From contig NZ_JAPKNI010000004.1 of the NCBI RefSeq assembly GCF_026343955.1, positions 124,001-188,000 of the forward strand: a stretch of 64,000 bases of DNA. The letters run 5' to 3'. A model generated the notes under the pieces. That model was not told where the DNA came from. It did no database searches and saw only the letters and a program-made list of their open reading frames with translations. This document shows positions 37,840 through 46,231 of the stretch, piece by piece. The position numbers and the translations under genes were made by a program. The stretch comes from Kaistia defluvii. GTDB taxonomy: Bacteria; Pseudomonadota; Alphaproteobacteria; Rhizobiales; Kaistiaceae. Each line of letters starts with the position of its first letter. Position 1 is the stretch's first letter.

Positions 37840-39164
37840 GCGAGCTTCCTTCGCTGGCCAGTGTCGTCACCACCGATCTGGCCGCCGTCACGCGCGGCCG
37901 CCCCGTCACGGCGGATCGGCTGAAGAAGACAGCCGAAACGGGCGTGGGCTGGGTTCCCGCCAATATCTGCCTGACCGCCTTCAACACGATCGCCGACCCG
38001 AACCCCTGGGGCTCCTCCGGTGACCTTCGCATCCTGCCGGATCTGGCCGCACGCTATCGCAGCACGGTCACGGGCGCCGAGACGCCTTTCGACATGGTGA
38101 TGGGCGATATCATCGAGCTCGACGGCTCGCCCTGGAGCGCGTGCACCCGGACCCTGCTGCGCGATGCGCTGGCAACGCTTAAAGCAGAAACAGGCTTCAC
38201 GCTGAAGGCGACCTTTGAGCAGGAATTCAAGCTCCAGCCGGCCGGGACCGGCGATGCCGCGCCGCTTCACGCCTTCTCGTTCGAGGCGCTGCGAAGCGCC
38301 GATCCGTTCGTTCCTCGCCTCGTCGCAGCGCTGGAGGAAGCCGGCGTCGAGCCCGAAATGGTGCTGGCCGAATATGGCGCCGACCAGTTCGAGGTGACGC
38401 ACGCGCCGACCGATCCGCTGACCGCCGCGGATCGCGCCATCGCGATCCGCGAGATCACCCGTGAGATCGCCCGCCTCATGGGCAGCCGCGCCAGCTTCGC
38501 GCCGAAACCCGCGCCGAACGAGGTCGGCAATGGCGTGCACATCCATTTCAGCCTGATCGACGCGGACGGCACGCCGGCGACCTACGACCCGGCCGGCCCA
38601 GGCGGGCTCTCCACCGCTGCCGGCTCGTTCTGCGCCGGCATTCTCCGCCACCTGCCCGCGCTCACGGCGCTGACGGCACCCAGCGTTCCCTCCTATTATC
38701 GGCTGGCGCCGCACAACTGGAGTTCGTCCTTCACCTGGCTGGGCGACCGCGATCGCGAGGCGACGCTGCGCATCTGCCCGGTGGTGACGAAGGGTGGGCG
38801 CGATCCCGCCAGTCAGTTCAACGTCGAATATCGCGCCGCCGACGCCACGGCCAATCCCTATCTCGCCATGGCGGCGCTGGTCTGGGCCGGGCTCGCCGGG
38901 CTTCGGGAAGCGCTGCCGACCCCTCCCATCGTCAATGGCGATCCGACGCTGATGAGCGAAAGCGAGCGTCAATCCAAGGGTTTGCGCCGCCTGCCTGAGA
39001 CGTTGCCTGAAGCGTTGGAAGCCTTGAAGGCGGATGGGATTCTATCGAGTTGGCTGCCCTCCAAATTACTGGAGAGCATCCTCGTCATGAAGCAGGCGGA
39101 GATCGGCCTGATGGAGGGCCTGTCGCGCGAAGCGGTCTGCGCCGCATTCGGAGCGCGGTACTGA
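37836..39164 (+). CDS. Glutamine synthetase-like gamma-glutamyl ligase
   Basis: This 442-residue member of the glutamine synthetase superfamily starts with GTG 37836, overlapping the previous stop. The glutamate/ATP-binding motif is NGVHIHFSLIDADG and the C-terminal loop is VEYRAADATANPYLAMAAL, which departs from the EVRFPD of true GlnA. There is no adenylylation tyrosine motif. Relatives such as PuuA and IpuC join glutamate to amines, so it may make a gamma-glutamyl amide in this catabolic locus. The exact substrate is not readable. Confidence 0.88.
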   Translation: MSELPSLASVVTTDLAAVTRGRPVTADRLKKTAETGVGWVPANICLTAFNTIADPNPWGSSGDLRILPDLAARYRSTVTGAETPFDMVMGDIIELDGSPWSACTRTLLRDALATLKAETGFTLKATFEQEFKLQPAGTGDAAPLHAFSFEALRSADPFVPRLVAALEEAGVEPEMVLAEYGADQFEVTHAPTDPLTAADRAIAIREITREIARLMGSRASFAPKPAPNEVGNGVHIHFSLIDADGTPATYDPAGPGGLSTAAGSFCAGILRHLPALTALTAPSVPSYYRLAPHNWSSSFTWLGDRDREATLRICPVVTKGGRDPASQFNVEYRAADATANPYLAMAALVWAGLAGLREALPTPPIVNGDPTLMSESERQSKGLRRLPETLPEALEALKADGILSSWLPSKLLESILVMKQAEIGLMEGLSREAVCAAFGARY

Positions 39165-39166
39165 GC

Positions 39167-39931
39167 GTGGACACCCAATCCGTTTCGTTGGCCGACTGGC
39201 CGGAGCCGATCGAGGTCCTCAACGAGGACAGCGACTGCGAGATCGTGCTGATCTGCGAGCACGCCGCCAACCACATCCCGGCGGAATATGACCGCCTTGG
39301 CGTCACAGAGGATGATCTCGAGCGCCACATCGCCTGGGATGTCGGCGCCGCCGCCGTGACTCGAGGGCTTGCCGAAGCGCTGGGCGCGCCTGCTTTCCTG
39401 GGCACCTATTCGCGGCTCCTGGTCGACCTGAACCGCCCCTTCGGCTGCCTGTCCAGCATGCCGGTGCGGTCGGAGGCCACCTCGATCCCCGGCAATGTCG
39501 ATCTCACCGAGGCCGAGTTCCTGCGGCGTCGCGAGCGGGTGTTCGATCCGTTCCACGACCGGATCACGGCCCGACTCGACGCGCGCGAGGCGGCGGGCCT
39601 GCCGACGCGGATCGTCGCGATTCACAGCTTCACGCCGGTCTATCTCGGCGTCGCTCGCCCCTGGCATGTCGGCATCCTGTTCGATCAATCGGCCGATTTC
39701 GCCGAGGCGACCATGGCGGCGCTGGCGCAGGACCCGGCCTTGGTGGTCGGCGCCAATGTCCCCTACGTCATCGACCGCGACGAGGACTACGCGATCCCCG
39801 TCTTCGGCACCGATCGCGGCAATCCCGCCATCCTGGTCGAGATCCGCAACGACCTCATCTCGGACGCGGCCGGGATCGCGGACTGGACCCGACGCATGAC
39901 GCGGGTTCTGCAGGACGTTTCAACGCAATGA
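39167..39931 (+). CDS. N-formylglutamate amidohydrolase family protein
   Basis: This 254-residue protein is a zinc-dependent hydrolase of the HutG type. Motifs include VLICEHAANHIPAEY, HIAWDVGAAAVTRGLA, YSRLLVDLNRPFGC, RIVAIHSFTPVYLG and NPAILVEIRNDLI. The start is likely GTG 39167, 2 bases after the ligase stop. True HutG works on N-formylglutamate at the end of histidine breakdown, but no hut genes are here. Its substrate may be an N-formyl or gamma-glutamyl product made in this locus. Confidence 0.9.
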   Translation: MDTQSVSLADWPEPIEVLNEDSDCEIVLICEHAANHIPAEYDRLGVTEDDLERHIAWDVGAAAVTRGLAEALGAPAFLGTYSRLLVDLNRPFGCLSSMPVRSEATSIPGNVDLTEAEFLRRRERVFDPFHDRITARLDAREAAGLPTRIVAIHSFTPVYLGVARPWHVGILFDQSADFAEATMAALAQDPALVVGANVPYVIDRDEDYAIPVFGTDRGNPAILVEIRNDLISDAAGIADWTRRMTRVLQDVSTQ

Positions 39932-39958
39932 GCGGCACGCCGAGGGGGCACGCTGCCG

Positions 39959-41302
39959 ATGAATGTCAGGGAAAGGGCACGAACCATGCTGGATAAGGAA
40001 GCCGCGATTGCCGCGGTACAGGCAGAAATCGAGGCGGATCGCGATTGGGTCATCGGCCTGACGCAGGACATCGTCCGCATTCCCTCGGTCAATCCGAAGT
40101 TTCACCTCGACCCCGCCATCAACCGCGAGGCCGATGTCCAGGCGCATCTCGATCGCGTGCTGACCGCCGAGGGTTTCGCGACCGAGCAGTGGGACGCCCT
40201 GCCCGGTCGGCCCAACCTCGTCGCAGAGAAGCCTGGTACGGAAGAACGCAGCCTCATCCTCTGCGGTCATATCGACGTCGTGCCGGTCGGCGACGAGAAG
40301 GACTGGACCGTCGATCCGTTCGGCGGCGCGATCTCCGATGGCAAGCTCTATGGCCGTGGCGCCATCGACATGAAAAGCGGCCTCGCCGCCTGCATCGCGG
40401 CCGCCCGCGCCATCCGCAAGGCCGGCATCACGCTGGAAGGCCGCCTTGCCATCCACGCCGTGGTCGACGAGGAATCGGGCGGCTTCGGCGCCATGGACGC
40501 CGTTGCCAAGGGCAAGCTCGCCAAGGGCCTGATCGTCGCCGAGCCGACCTGGGGCGACGTGCTGCCGGTCGAGGGCGGGCTGGAATGGGCACGCGTCACC
40601 ATCCGCGGCCGCAACGCGCATTCGGCCTTCCGCTTCAACGAGATCTACCCGCAGCGGCATGAGCCGGGCGCGATGGTGCATGGCGTCAATGCCATTGAAC
40701 TCGCCGCACGCTTCATCACCGCCGTTCGCCAGTACGAACTGGACCGGACCCGCGCCAAGTCGCATCCGCTGCTGCCGGTCGGCATGAACACGATCAATAT
40801 CGGCGTCATGCATGGCGGCACCGGCCTAGGCGCAAACGGCCTGCCGACGGTGATGAGCAATCCGGCGATCATCCCGGATGTCGCCGTGCTCGACCTCGAC
40901 ATGAAGTTCCTGCCGGACGAGACCTCGGCCGACTATCGCCGCGATTTCGAGGCCTTCGTGCATCACTTCGCACAGCAGGATGCGTGGCTGCGCGAGCATC
41001 CCCCGGTGATCGAATGGGAACTGGGCGGCCTGCATTTCCCGCCGATGAACACGTCGGTCGAGCATCCGCTTGTTAAGTCTCTGGTAGCCCGCCGTAACCA
41101 GTTGGGAAGCCCGACCAAGGTTCAGGGCTTCGTCGCCGTCTGCGACGCGGCGCACTATGCCGGCGCGGGCGTCGATGGCGTCATCTTCGGCCCCACCGGC
41201 GACGGCCTGCACGGGGCCGACGAGTATGTCGAGATCGAGTCGCTGGTCGAGGCGACCAAGGTCATCGCCGCGGCGGTGATCGACTGGTGCGGCGTCCGAT
41301 AG
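39959..41302 (+). CDS. M20 family ArgE/DapE-like deacylase
   Basis: This 447-residue metallohydrolase has the di-zinc ligands of the M20 family: H and D in LCGHIDVVPVGD, D in GRGAIDMKSGLAA, the catalytic glutamate in AVVDEESGGFG, then E in LIVAEPTWGD and H in GDGLHGADEYV. Enzymes of this type remove N-acyl or N-formyl groups from amino compounds. The start may be 39959 or MLDKEAA at 39986; both have purine-rich sites. It is the last gene of the rightward set and convergent with livM. Confidence 0.92.
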   Translation: MNVRERARTMLDKEAAIAAVQAEIEADRDWVIGLTQDIVRIPSVNPKFHLDPAINREADVQAHLDRVLTAEGFATEQWDALPGRPNLVAEKPGTEERSLILCGHIDVVPVGDEKDWTVDPFGGAISDGKLYGRGAIDMKSGLAACIAAARAIRKAGITLEGRLAIHAVVDEESGGFGAMDAVAKGKLAKGLIVAEPTWGDVLPVEGGLEWARVTIRGRNAHSAFRFNEIYPQRHEPGAMVHGVNAIELAARFITAVRQYELDRTRAKSHPLLPVGMNTINIGVMHGGTGLGANGLPTVMSNPAIIPDVAVLDLDMKFLPDETSADYRRDFEAFVHHFAQQDAWLREHPPVIEWELGGLHFPPMNTSVEHPLVKSLVARRNQLGSPTKVQGFVAVCDAAHYAGAGVDGVIFGPTGDGLHGADEYVEIESLVEATKVIAAAVIDWCGVR

Positions 41303-41321
41303 CGCCGCACTAAGACAGCAA

Positions 41322-42347
41322 TCAGGCCGTGCGCTTCATGCGCACGGCGATGGCGCCCCAGCCGGCGCGGATCATGCCGACGAGACCGCTCGGATAGACG
41401 AGCATCACGACGATGATCAGCAAAGCCGTGATCATCGGCCGCCAGGCGCCGAAATCGGCCATCGCCTCGCCAAACACCGTCAGCACGAAGGACGCGATGA
41501 TCGCCCCATAGATCGTGCTGGCGCCGCCGAGCAGCACCATCGACAGGATGATCGTGGCGAGGCTCATGCCGAATACGTCGACCGAGGCATTGCGCTGGTA
41601 GGCGGCGTAGAAGGCGCCCGCCATGCCGGTGAAGAAGGCGCTGGCGGCGAGCGTGATCATGCGCTGGCGCACCAGCGACATGCCGCGGCTGATTGCGTAT
41701 TCCTCATTGTCCCGCAGCGCAACGACGCCCGCTCCCAGCCGCGAGCGGACGAAGACGCGCAGGAAGATCGTGCTGGCGACCAGCAGGCCGAGCGCGATGT
41801 AGAAATAGGCGAACTTGCCGTCGCGGATCATGTTGTGGTCGAACCAGTAGAGCCCCGGCACGCGCACCAGGCCCTGCGTGCCACCGGTGATCGCGGACTG
41901 GCTGATGACGATCTGCATCACCAGTTGCGCAAAGCCGAACGTCACCAAGATGATGTAGATGCCCTTCAGCCGCAGGATCGGAATGGTCACCAACACCGCG
42001 GCGACGGTTGCGATCACGCCGCCGGCGAACAGTGCCAGCCACGGATCGAGGCCGACCAGCTTGGTCAGCAGGCTGTAGGCGTAGACGCCGATGCCGAACA
42101 GCGCCAGATGGCCGAAATTGAACACGCCGCCATAGCCGAGGCTGAGGTCCCAGTTGGAGGCGACCACGGCGTAGATGAACACCATGATCAGCACATGCCG
42201 GCTGTAGGTGTCTCCGATGAAGAGCGGCAGCAACGCCAGAACCAGAAGGGCAATGGCGAAGCCTATGGCCTCATGCTTCCACGGCGTGCGGCCCGGGGAG
42301 ACCGGAACCGCGCGGGTCGGAATGGCGGGGGCGACGGCGTCGGTCAT
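41322..42347 (-). CDS. livM: Branched-chain amino-acid-type ABC permease (LivM)
   Basis: This 341-residue inner-membrane permease has about nine helices, with the LivM segment YGGVFNFGHLALFGIGVYAY and the EAA-like loop VVALRDNEEYAISRGMSLVRQR. It overlaps livH by 4 bases and ends 20 bases from the convergent M20 gene. As part of a complete LivKGFHM importer next to the amidase-ligase genes, it probably brings in their substrate. Use of leucine is not certain, as many Liv homologues carry amides, urea or aromatics. Confidence 0.9.
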   Translation of the reverse strand: MTDAVAPAIPTRAVPVSPGRTPWKHEAIGFAIALLVLALLPLFIGDTYSRHVLIMVFIYAVVASNWDLSLGYGGVFNFGHLALFGIGVYAYSLLTKLVGLDPWLALFAGGVIATVAAVLVTIPILRLKGIYIILVTFGFAQLVMQIVISQSAITGGTQGLVRVPGLYWFDHNMIRDGKFAYFYIALGLLVASTIFLRVFVRSRLGAGVVALRDNEEYAISRGMSLVRQRMITLAASAFFTGMAGAFYAAYQRNASVDVFGMSLATIILSMVLLGGASTIYGAIIASFVLTVFGEAMADFGAWRPMITALLIIVVMLVYPSGLVGMIRAGWGAIAVRMKRTA

Positions 42348-43222
42348 GCGAGTCCTCGGGAACGGCTGGCGAAGATGCCTTCGGGGCGCACCATCAGGAT
42401 CAGGATGAGCACGGCGAACAGCAGCGTGGGCGTCCAGTAGAGCCCGAAATAATAGTTACAGGCGGCCTCGAAGAAGCCGATCAGATAGGCGGCGAAGATC
42501 GGCCCCGAGACGCTGGAGATGCCGCCGAAGACGACGACGATCAGCGCCTTCAGCAGGGGATCGCTGCCCATCACCGGCGACATGAAGCGATAGCCGCCGA
42601 TGAAGATGCCGGCGAGGCCGGCCAGCGACGCGGCGATGCCGAAGGCGAGGCCGTAAAGCGCGGTCACGTTGAGGCCGACGAGATGGCTTGCATCCTCGTT
42701 CTGGGCCACGGCGCGCATGGCGAGGCCGAGCCGCGTGCGGTTCAGGAACAGCCAGAGCGCGCCGAGGATAACAGGCGTGATAACGATGATGGCGATCTGG
42801 TGCAGCGAGACGCCGACGCCGCCGATCGTCGTGTTGCCGGCGATCAGGCTCGGCAGCTGCTTCGAGCGCGGGCCCCAGACGGTCAGCGCGCCGTTCTCGA
42901 TCAGCGATCCCGCGGCAAGCGTGGTGATGACGACGACCAGCACGATGTTCGGCCGGCCGATCAGCGGACGAACCACGCTCGCCTGCAGAAGCCAGCCGAC
43001 GCCGCCCATGGCGACGATCGCCAGCGGAAACGCGGCCCAGGCCGGCAGGCCGATCTCGATCAACTGCCAGGCGACATACGCGCCCAGCATCATCAGCACG
43101 CCATGGCTGAAATTGAACACGCCGATGGTGGTCCACACGAGCGCCAGTCCTACCGCCATCATGGCGTAGAGCGAGCCCTGGAACAGGCCGCCAAAGGCGA
43201 TATCGGCGAATGCGCTGCTCAT
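42344..43222 (-). CDS. livH: Branched-chain amino-acid-type ABC permease (LivH)
   Basis: This 292-residue permease starts at ATG 43222 (MSSAFADIAFGGLFQGS); the frame upstream of it is not part of the gene. Typical segments are GVFNFSHGVLMMLGAYV and the coupling loop LAMRAVAQNEDASHLVGLN. It pairs with LivM to form the channel. A gap of 112 bases separates it from livF, larger than elsewhere in the set, but the genes probably share one transcript. Confidence 0.9.
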   Translation of the reverse strand: MSSAFADIAFGGLFQGSLYAMMAVGLALVWTTIGVFNFSHGVLMMLGAYVAWQLIEIGLPAWAAFPLAIVAMGGVGWLLQASVVRPLIGRPNIVLVVVITTLAAGSLIENGALTVWGPRSKQLPSLIAGNTTIGGVGVSLHQIAIIVITPVILGALWLFLNRTRLGLAMRAVAQNEDASHLVGLNVTALYGLAFGIAASLAGLAGIFIGGYRFMSPVMGSDPLLKALIVVVFGGISSVSGPIFAAYLIGFFEAACNYYFGLYWTPTLLFAVLILILMVRPEGIFASRSRGLA

Positions 43223-43334
43223 GCCGGAGCCCCTTCTGTCGGCGCGAAGGCCGGGATCTGCCGCGCCGGTGGCATCACCGGGGAGCAAGGAAAGCGTATG
43301 TCACGCGATGCGCTTGATATCTGCATCGGTGCCC

Positions 43335-44054
43335 TCAATGGCCGAAATACATCGACATGATCTCTTCATGGCCGAGACTCTTCTCGCCCGGCTTGATCTC
43401 GGTCGATACCGCACCGTGGTCGATCAGGTAGAGCTGCTGGCTGAGTTCCAGAAGGAACTCGATATCCTGCTCGACGACGATCAGCGGCACGCCGCCGCGC
43501 GAGATCTCCAGCACCGAGGCGCAGAGTTCGTCCTTGATCTTCGGCGCGAGGCCGAGGGTCGGCTCGTCGAGGATCAGCAGGCGTGGATGGCTCATCAGCG
43601 CGGTGCCGATCGACACCATCTGCCGTTCACCGCCCGAGAGCGTGCGCACTTTCTGGCGCCAGCGTTCGGCAAGCTTGGGGAAGAGCTTCACCACCTTCTC
43701 GCGGTTCTCTTCCTCATGCGGACGGGCATGCGGCGAGAAGGCGCCGAGCGCCATGCAATCCCCGATCGAGAGGTCGGGAAACAGCCGGTTGCCCTGCGGC
43801 ACATGAATGAGGCCACGGGCGACGATGCTGCGGGCGCTCTCGCCAGCAATGTCGACGCCGTCGAAGACGACGCGGCCGGATTGCGGTTTCAGCAGGCCCG
43901 ACACGACCCGAAGCAGCGTCGTCTTGCCATGGCCGTTGGGCCCGAAAAGGCCGACATTGCCGAAACGGCCGGCTTCCAGCGTGATGTCGCGCAGCACGGT
44001 GACGCGGCCGTAGCCGGCGGTGACGCCCTCGATGGAAAGGATGGGATTGCTCAC
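43335..44054 (-). CDS. livF: Liv-type ABC transporter ATP-binding protein (LivF)
   Basis: This 239-residue ATPase has Walker A GPNGHGKTTLL, signature LSGGERQMVSIGTAL and Walker B LLILDEPTLGLAP. The P-loop is slightly unusual, with His where the family has Ala or Ser. The likely start is GTG 44054, which overlaps the livG stop by 4 bases; the longer open frame from 44348 is antisense-like sequence within livG. It works with LivG as the ATPase pair. Confidence 0.9.
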   Translation of the reverse strand: MSNPILSIEGVTAGYGRVTVLRDITLEAGRFGNVGLFGPNGHGKTTLLRVVSGLLKPQSGRVVFDGVDIAGESARSIVARGLIHVPQGNRLFPDLSIGDCMALGAFSPHARPHEEENREKVVKLFPKLAERWRQKVRTLSGGERQMVSIGTALMSHPRLLILDEPTLGLAPKIKDELCASVLEISRGGVPLIVVEQDIEFLLELSQQLYLIDHGAVSTEIKPGEKSLGHEEIMSMYFGH

Positions 44055-44788
44055 GCGTCGGGCCTCCGGGTACCCAGATAGGCCTCGACCACGCGCGGGT
44101 CGGAGATGACCGTTTTCGGGTCGCCCGCCGCCAGGACGGTTCCCTGATTCAGAACAAGGAGATGCTGCGAGAGGCTCATCAGGAAGGTCAGGACGTGCTC
44201 GATCAGGACGATGGTGATGCCGCGCCCGGCGATCCGCCGGATCAGGCCGATCGAGGTCTCGATCTCCGGTTTGGTCAGGCTCGATGCCGGCTCGTCGAGG
44301 AGCAGCATGCGAGGCTCCATCGCGATCGCGGTGGCGAGCATCAGGCATTTGCGGTCAAAGACAGAGAGCTCGCCCGCCAGCCGGCCGAATTGCTGGGGTC
44401 CGAGACCCACAAATTCGAGCGCCTCGGCCGCCGCCTCGCGCACGGCCACCGACTTGCGCGCCGGGCCGCCATATCCAGCCCCGATGACAGCGTTCTCGAA
44501 CACGGTCAGACCGTCGAAGCTGGTCTCGCGCTGGAACGTCCGCGCCAGTCCAAGCCGGGCGATATCGTTGCCGGACTTCCCATGTATATCCGTGCCGTCA
44601 AACCGTATCCGGCCCTTGTCGGGGCCGAATGGTATGCCGGTGATGACATTGAACAGCGTGCTCTTGCCGCTGCCATTCGGGCCGGCGACCCCGAAGATCT
44701 CGCCGGCCTGCACCTGGAAAGAGACGCCATCGACGGCTTTCAGCGAACCAAAAGCCTTCGACACGCCGTCCAGCTCTAGAAGAGCCAT
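44051..44788 (-). CDS. livG: Liv-type ABC transporter ATP-binding protein (LivG)
   Basis: This 245-residue ATPase has Walker A GPNGSGKSTLFN, the LivG-like segment GKSGNDIARLGLARTFQ and Walker B MLLLDEPASSL. Oddly, the expected ABC signature LSGG(x)QR is replaced by AGELSVFDRKCLMLATAIA, which lacks the usual glycine pair, so its ATPase site may be degenerate. It begins 3 bases after livK. The last residues overlap livF. Confidence 0.9.
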   Translation of the reverse strand: MALLELDGVSKAFGSLKAVDGVSFQVQAGEIFGVAGPNGSGKSTLFNVITGIPFGPDKGRIRFDGTDIHGKSGNDIARLGLARTFQRETSFDGLTVFENAVIGAGYGGPARKSVAVREAAAEALEFVGLGPQQFGRLAGELSVFDRKCLMLATAIAMEPRMLLLDEPASSLTKPEIETSIGLIRRIAGRGITIVLIEHVLTFLMSLSQHLLVLNQGTVLAAGDPKTVISDPRVVEAYLGTRRPDA

Positions 44789-44791
44789 ATC

Positions 44792-46039
44792 CTACTGCAT
44801 CCAGGGCTGGATCTTGAATTCGCCGGTTGCGTAGGCGGCAGGCGAAATCAGGGTGCGCTCGCCATCCCAGATCTGGAAGAAGGTGATCGGGATGTAGTCG
44901 TCGCCCTGCATCGCCAGATGGGTTGCCGGATCGAATTTCAGGCGGCCCTGCGCGGTCTGCTTGTCGGTCTCGCCAAGCGCCTTCATGATGCCGGCGTGGT
45001 CGGACGGGTCGCCAACCTTCTTCAGCGCGTCAAAATAGACGTTTGAGATCTCGTAGAGAGCGACGCCATAAGTGCCGCTCTCTACGCCGAACTTGGCCTT
45101 GAACTTGTCGGCGACTTCAGCCGCGCGCGGGTTCTTCGGCGTCGTCAGCGCGCCGCCCAACAGGTTGTAGATCACGCCGTTGGAATTCTTGCCGGTCAGC
45201 TGGACGAACTCCGGCACGCTCGGCGCGTACTGCAGGAAGACCAGGCTCTTGGTCGGCTGCTCCAGGAACTGGTTCAGGAACGAGGCCGAGTTGCCGGGAA
45301 GGTAATCGGTATTGATGATCAGGTCCGGAACATTCTCGCGGACCTTGGCGAGGATCGAGCGCCAGTCGGTCACTTCGCCGAACGGCACGATTTCGTCGAC
45401 CGTGATCGTCCAGCCCTTCTCGGTGAAGGTCTTCTTCATGCCTTCCGAGATCGTCTTCGAATAGGCGTTGTCGGACGAAACGATCGCGACCTTCTTGGTC
45501 GGCAACGAGATCTTGCCATCGGCCGCCAGCTTCTCGGCGAACGAGGTCACATCGGTGTTGTAGGCGTCGAAGGACGGCGTCAGCGACCAGCAGCAGCCAT
45601 ACTTGTCCGGCGCCGGAGCGATGATGTCCTTGGTCTGCTGCGACGTGGCCGCCAGCATGTAGGGCATTTCGGCCTCGGCCATGTTGTCGATCTCGAAATT
45701 CGAGAGACTGGCGTAACCGGTCATCATGAAATGCACGTCCGGATCGCCCAGCAGTCGTTCGACGGCGCTGGTGACGTTGCTGGCCGACTGGTCCTTCACA
45801 TCGCCGATGGCGAGCTCGAACGTATGACCGTTGATACCGCCGGCCGCGTTGACCTCGTCGATCGCCATCTGCGCGCCGCGCTGGTATTCCTGGCCATCCG
45901 CCGCGGCGGGACCGGTCAGCGGCGCGAGCAGGCCGAGCTTCACGACGTCGGCGAAGGCCGGCGCGCTTGCGAAGATCGTCGCCATCGCCGTGCCCAGGAT
46001 GACCTTTCGCAGGCGACTTGTCTTGGAATGGGAAACCAT
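44792..46039 (-). CDS. livK: Liv-type periplasmic substrate-binding protein
   Basis: This 415-residue receptor has a signal peptide (basic start, then VILGTAMATIFASAPAFA). The mature part begins DVVKLGLLAPLTGPAAADGQEYQRG, the typical Leu/Ile/Val-binding fold, followed by DVKDQSASNVTSAVERLL. An unusual vicinal cysteine pair (KYGCCWSLTPS) lies near residue 160. ATG 46039 is preceded by GAGGGG. It is the first gene of the importer and divergent from the alpha/beta hydrolase. Its ligand is probably the substrate of the neighbouring enzymes. Confidence 0.9.
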   Translation of the reverse strand: MVSHSKTSRLRKVILGTAMATIFASAPAFADVVKLGLLAPLTGPAAADGQEYQRGAQMAIDEVNAAGGINGHTFELAIGDVKDQSASNVTSAVERLLGDPDVHFMMTGYASLSNFEIDNMAEAEMPYMLAATSQQTKDIIAPAPDKYGCCWSLTPSFDAYNTDVTSFAEKLAADGKISLPTKKVAIVSSDNAYSKTISEGMKKTFTEKGWTITVDEIVPFGEVTDWRSILAKVRENVPDLIINTDYLPGNSASFLNQFLEQPTKSLVFLQYAPSVPEFVQLTGKNSNGVIYNLLGGALTTPKNPRAAEVADKFKAKFGVESGTYGVALYEISNVYFDALKKVGDPSDHAGIMKALGETDKQTAQGRLKFDPATHLAMQGDDYIPITFFQIWDGERTLISPAAYATGEFKIQPWMQ

Positions 46040-46112
46040 GGTCGCGACCCCTCTTATTCGACCTGTGCACTTGCGTGCGATAATTGACAATCTACGCATA
46101 TGCGGCTTCTTT

Positions 46113-46128
46113 TGAAAAGATAGTTTCA
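46113..46128. promoter_or_regulatory. Inverted repeat TGAAA-N6-TTTCA in the livK/hydrolase intergenic region
   Basis: A perfect 5-base inverted repeat with a 6-base spacer lies 73-90 bases upstream of livK and about 100 before the hydrolase. It has the size expected for a dimeric regulator; the RpiR protein of the locus is the obvious candidate. A TGAAA half-site also lies before the rpiR gene near 36199. Confidence 0.35.
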
Positions 46129-46231
46129 CAGTCTTGAGCTGCCTGAAGATGCTGGTGCCACAAGCGAAATCTTCATGCCGCGCCCTTGTGCAGATGCCGC
46201 TGAAACCGGCAGATTCTTTGCGGAGACCCGG

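Noticed and set aside
44055-44348. Long N-terminal extension of livF
   Set aside because: It overlaps livG and encodes Arg/Asp/His-rich sequence; the GTG at 44054 overlapping the livG stop is the better start.
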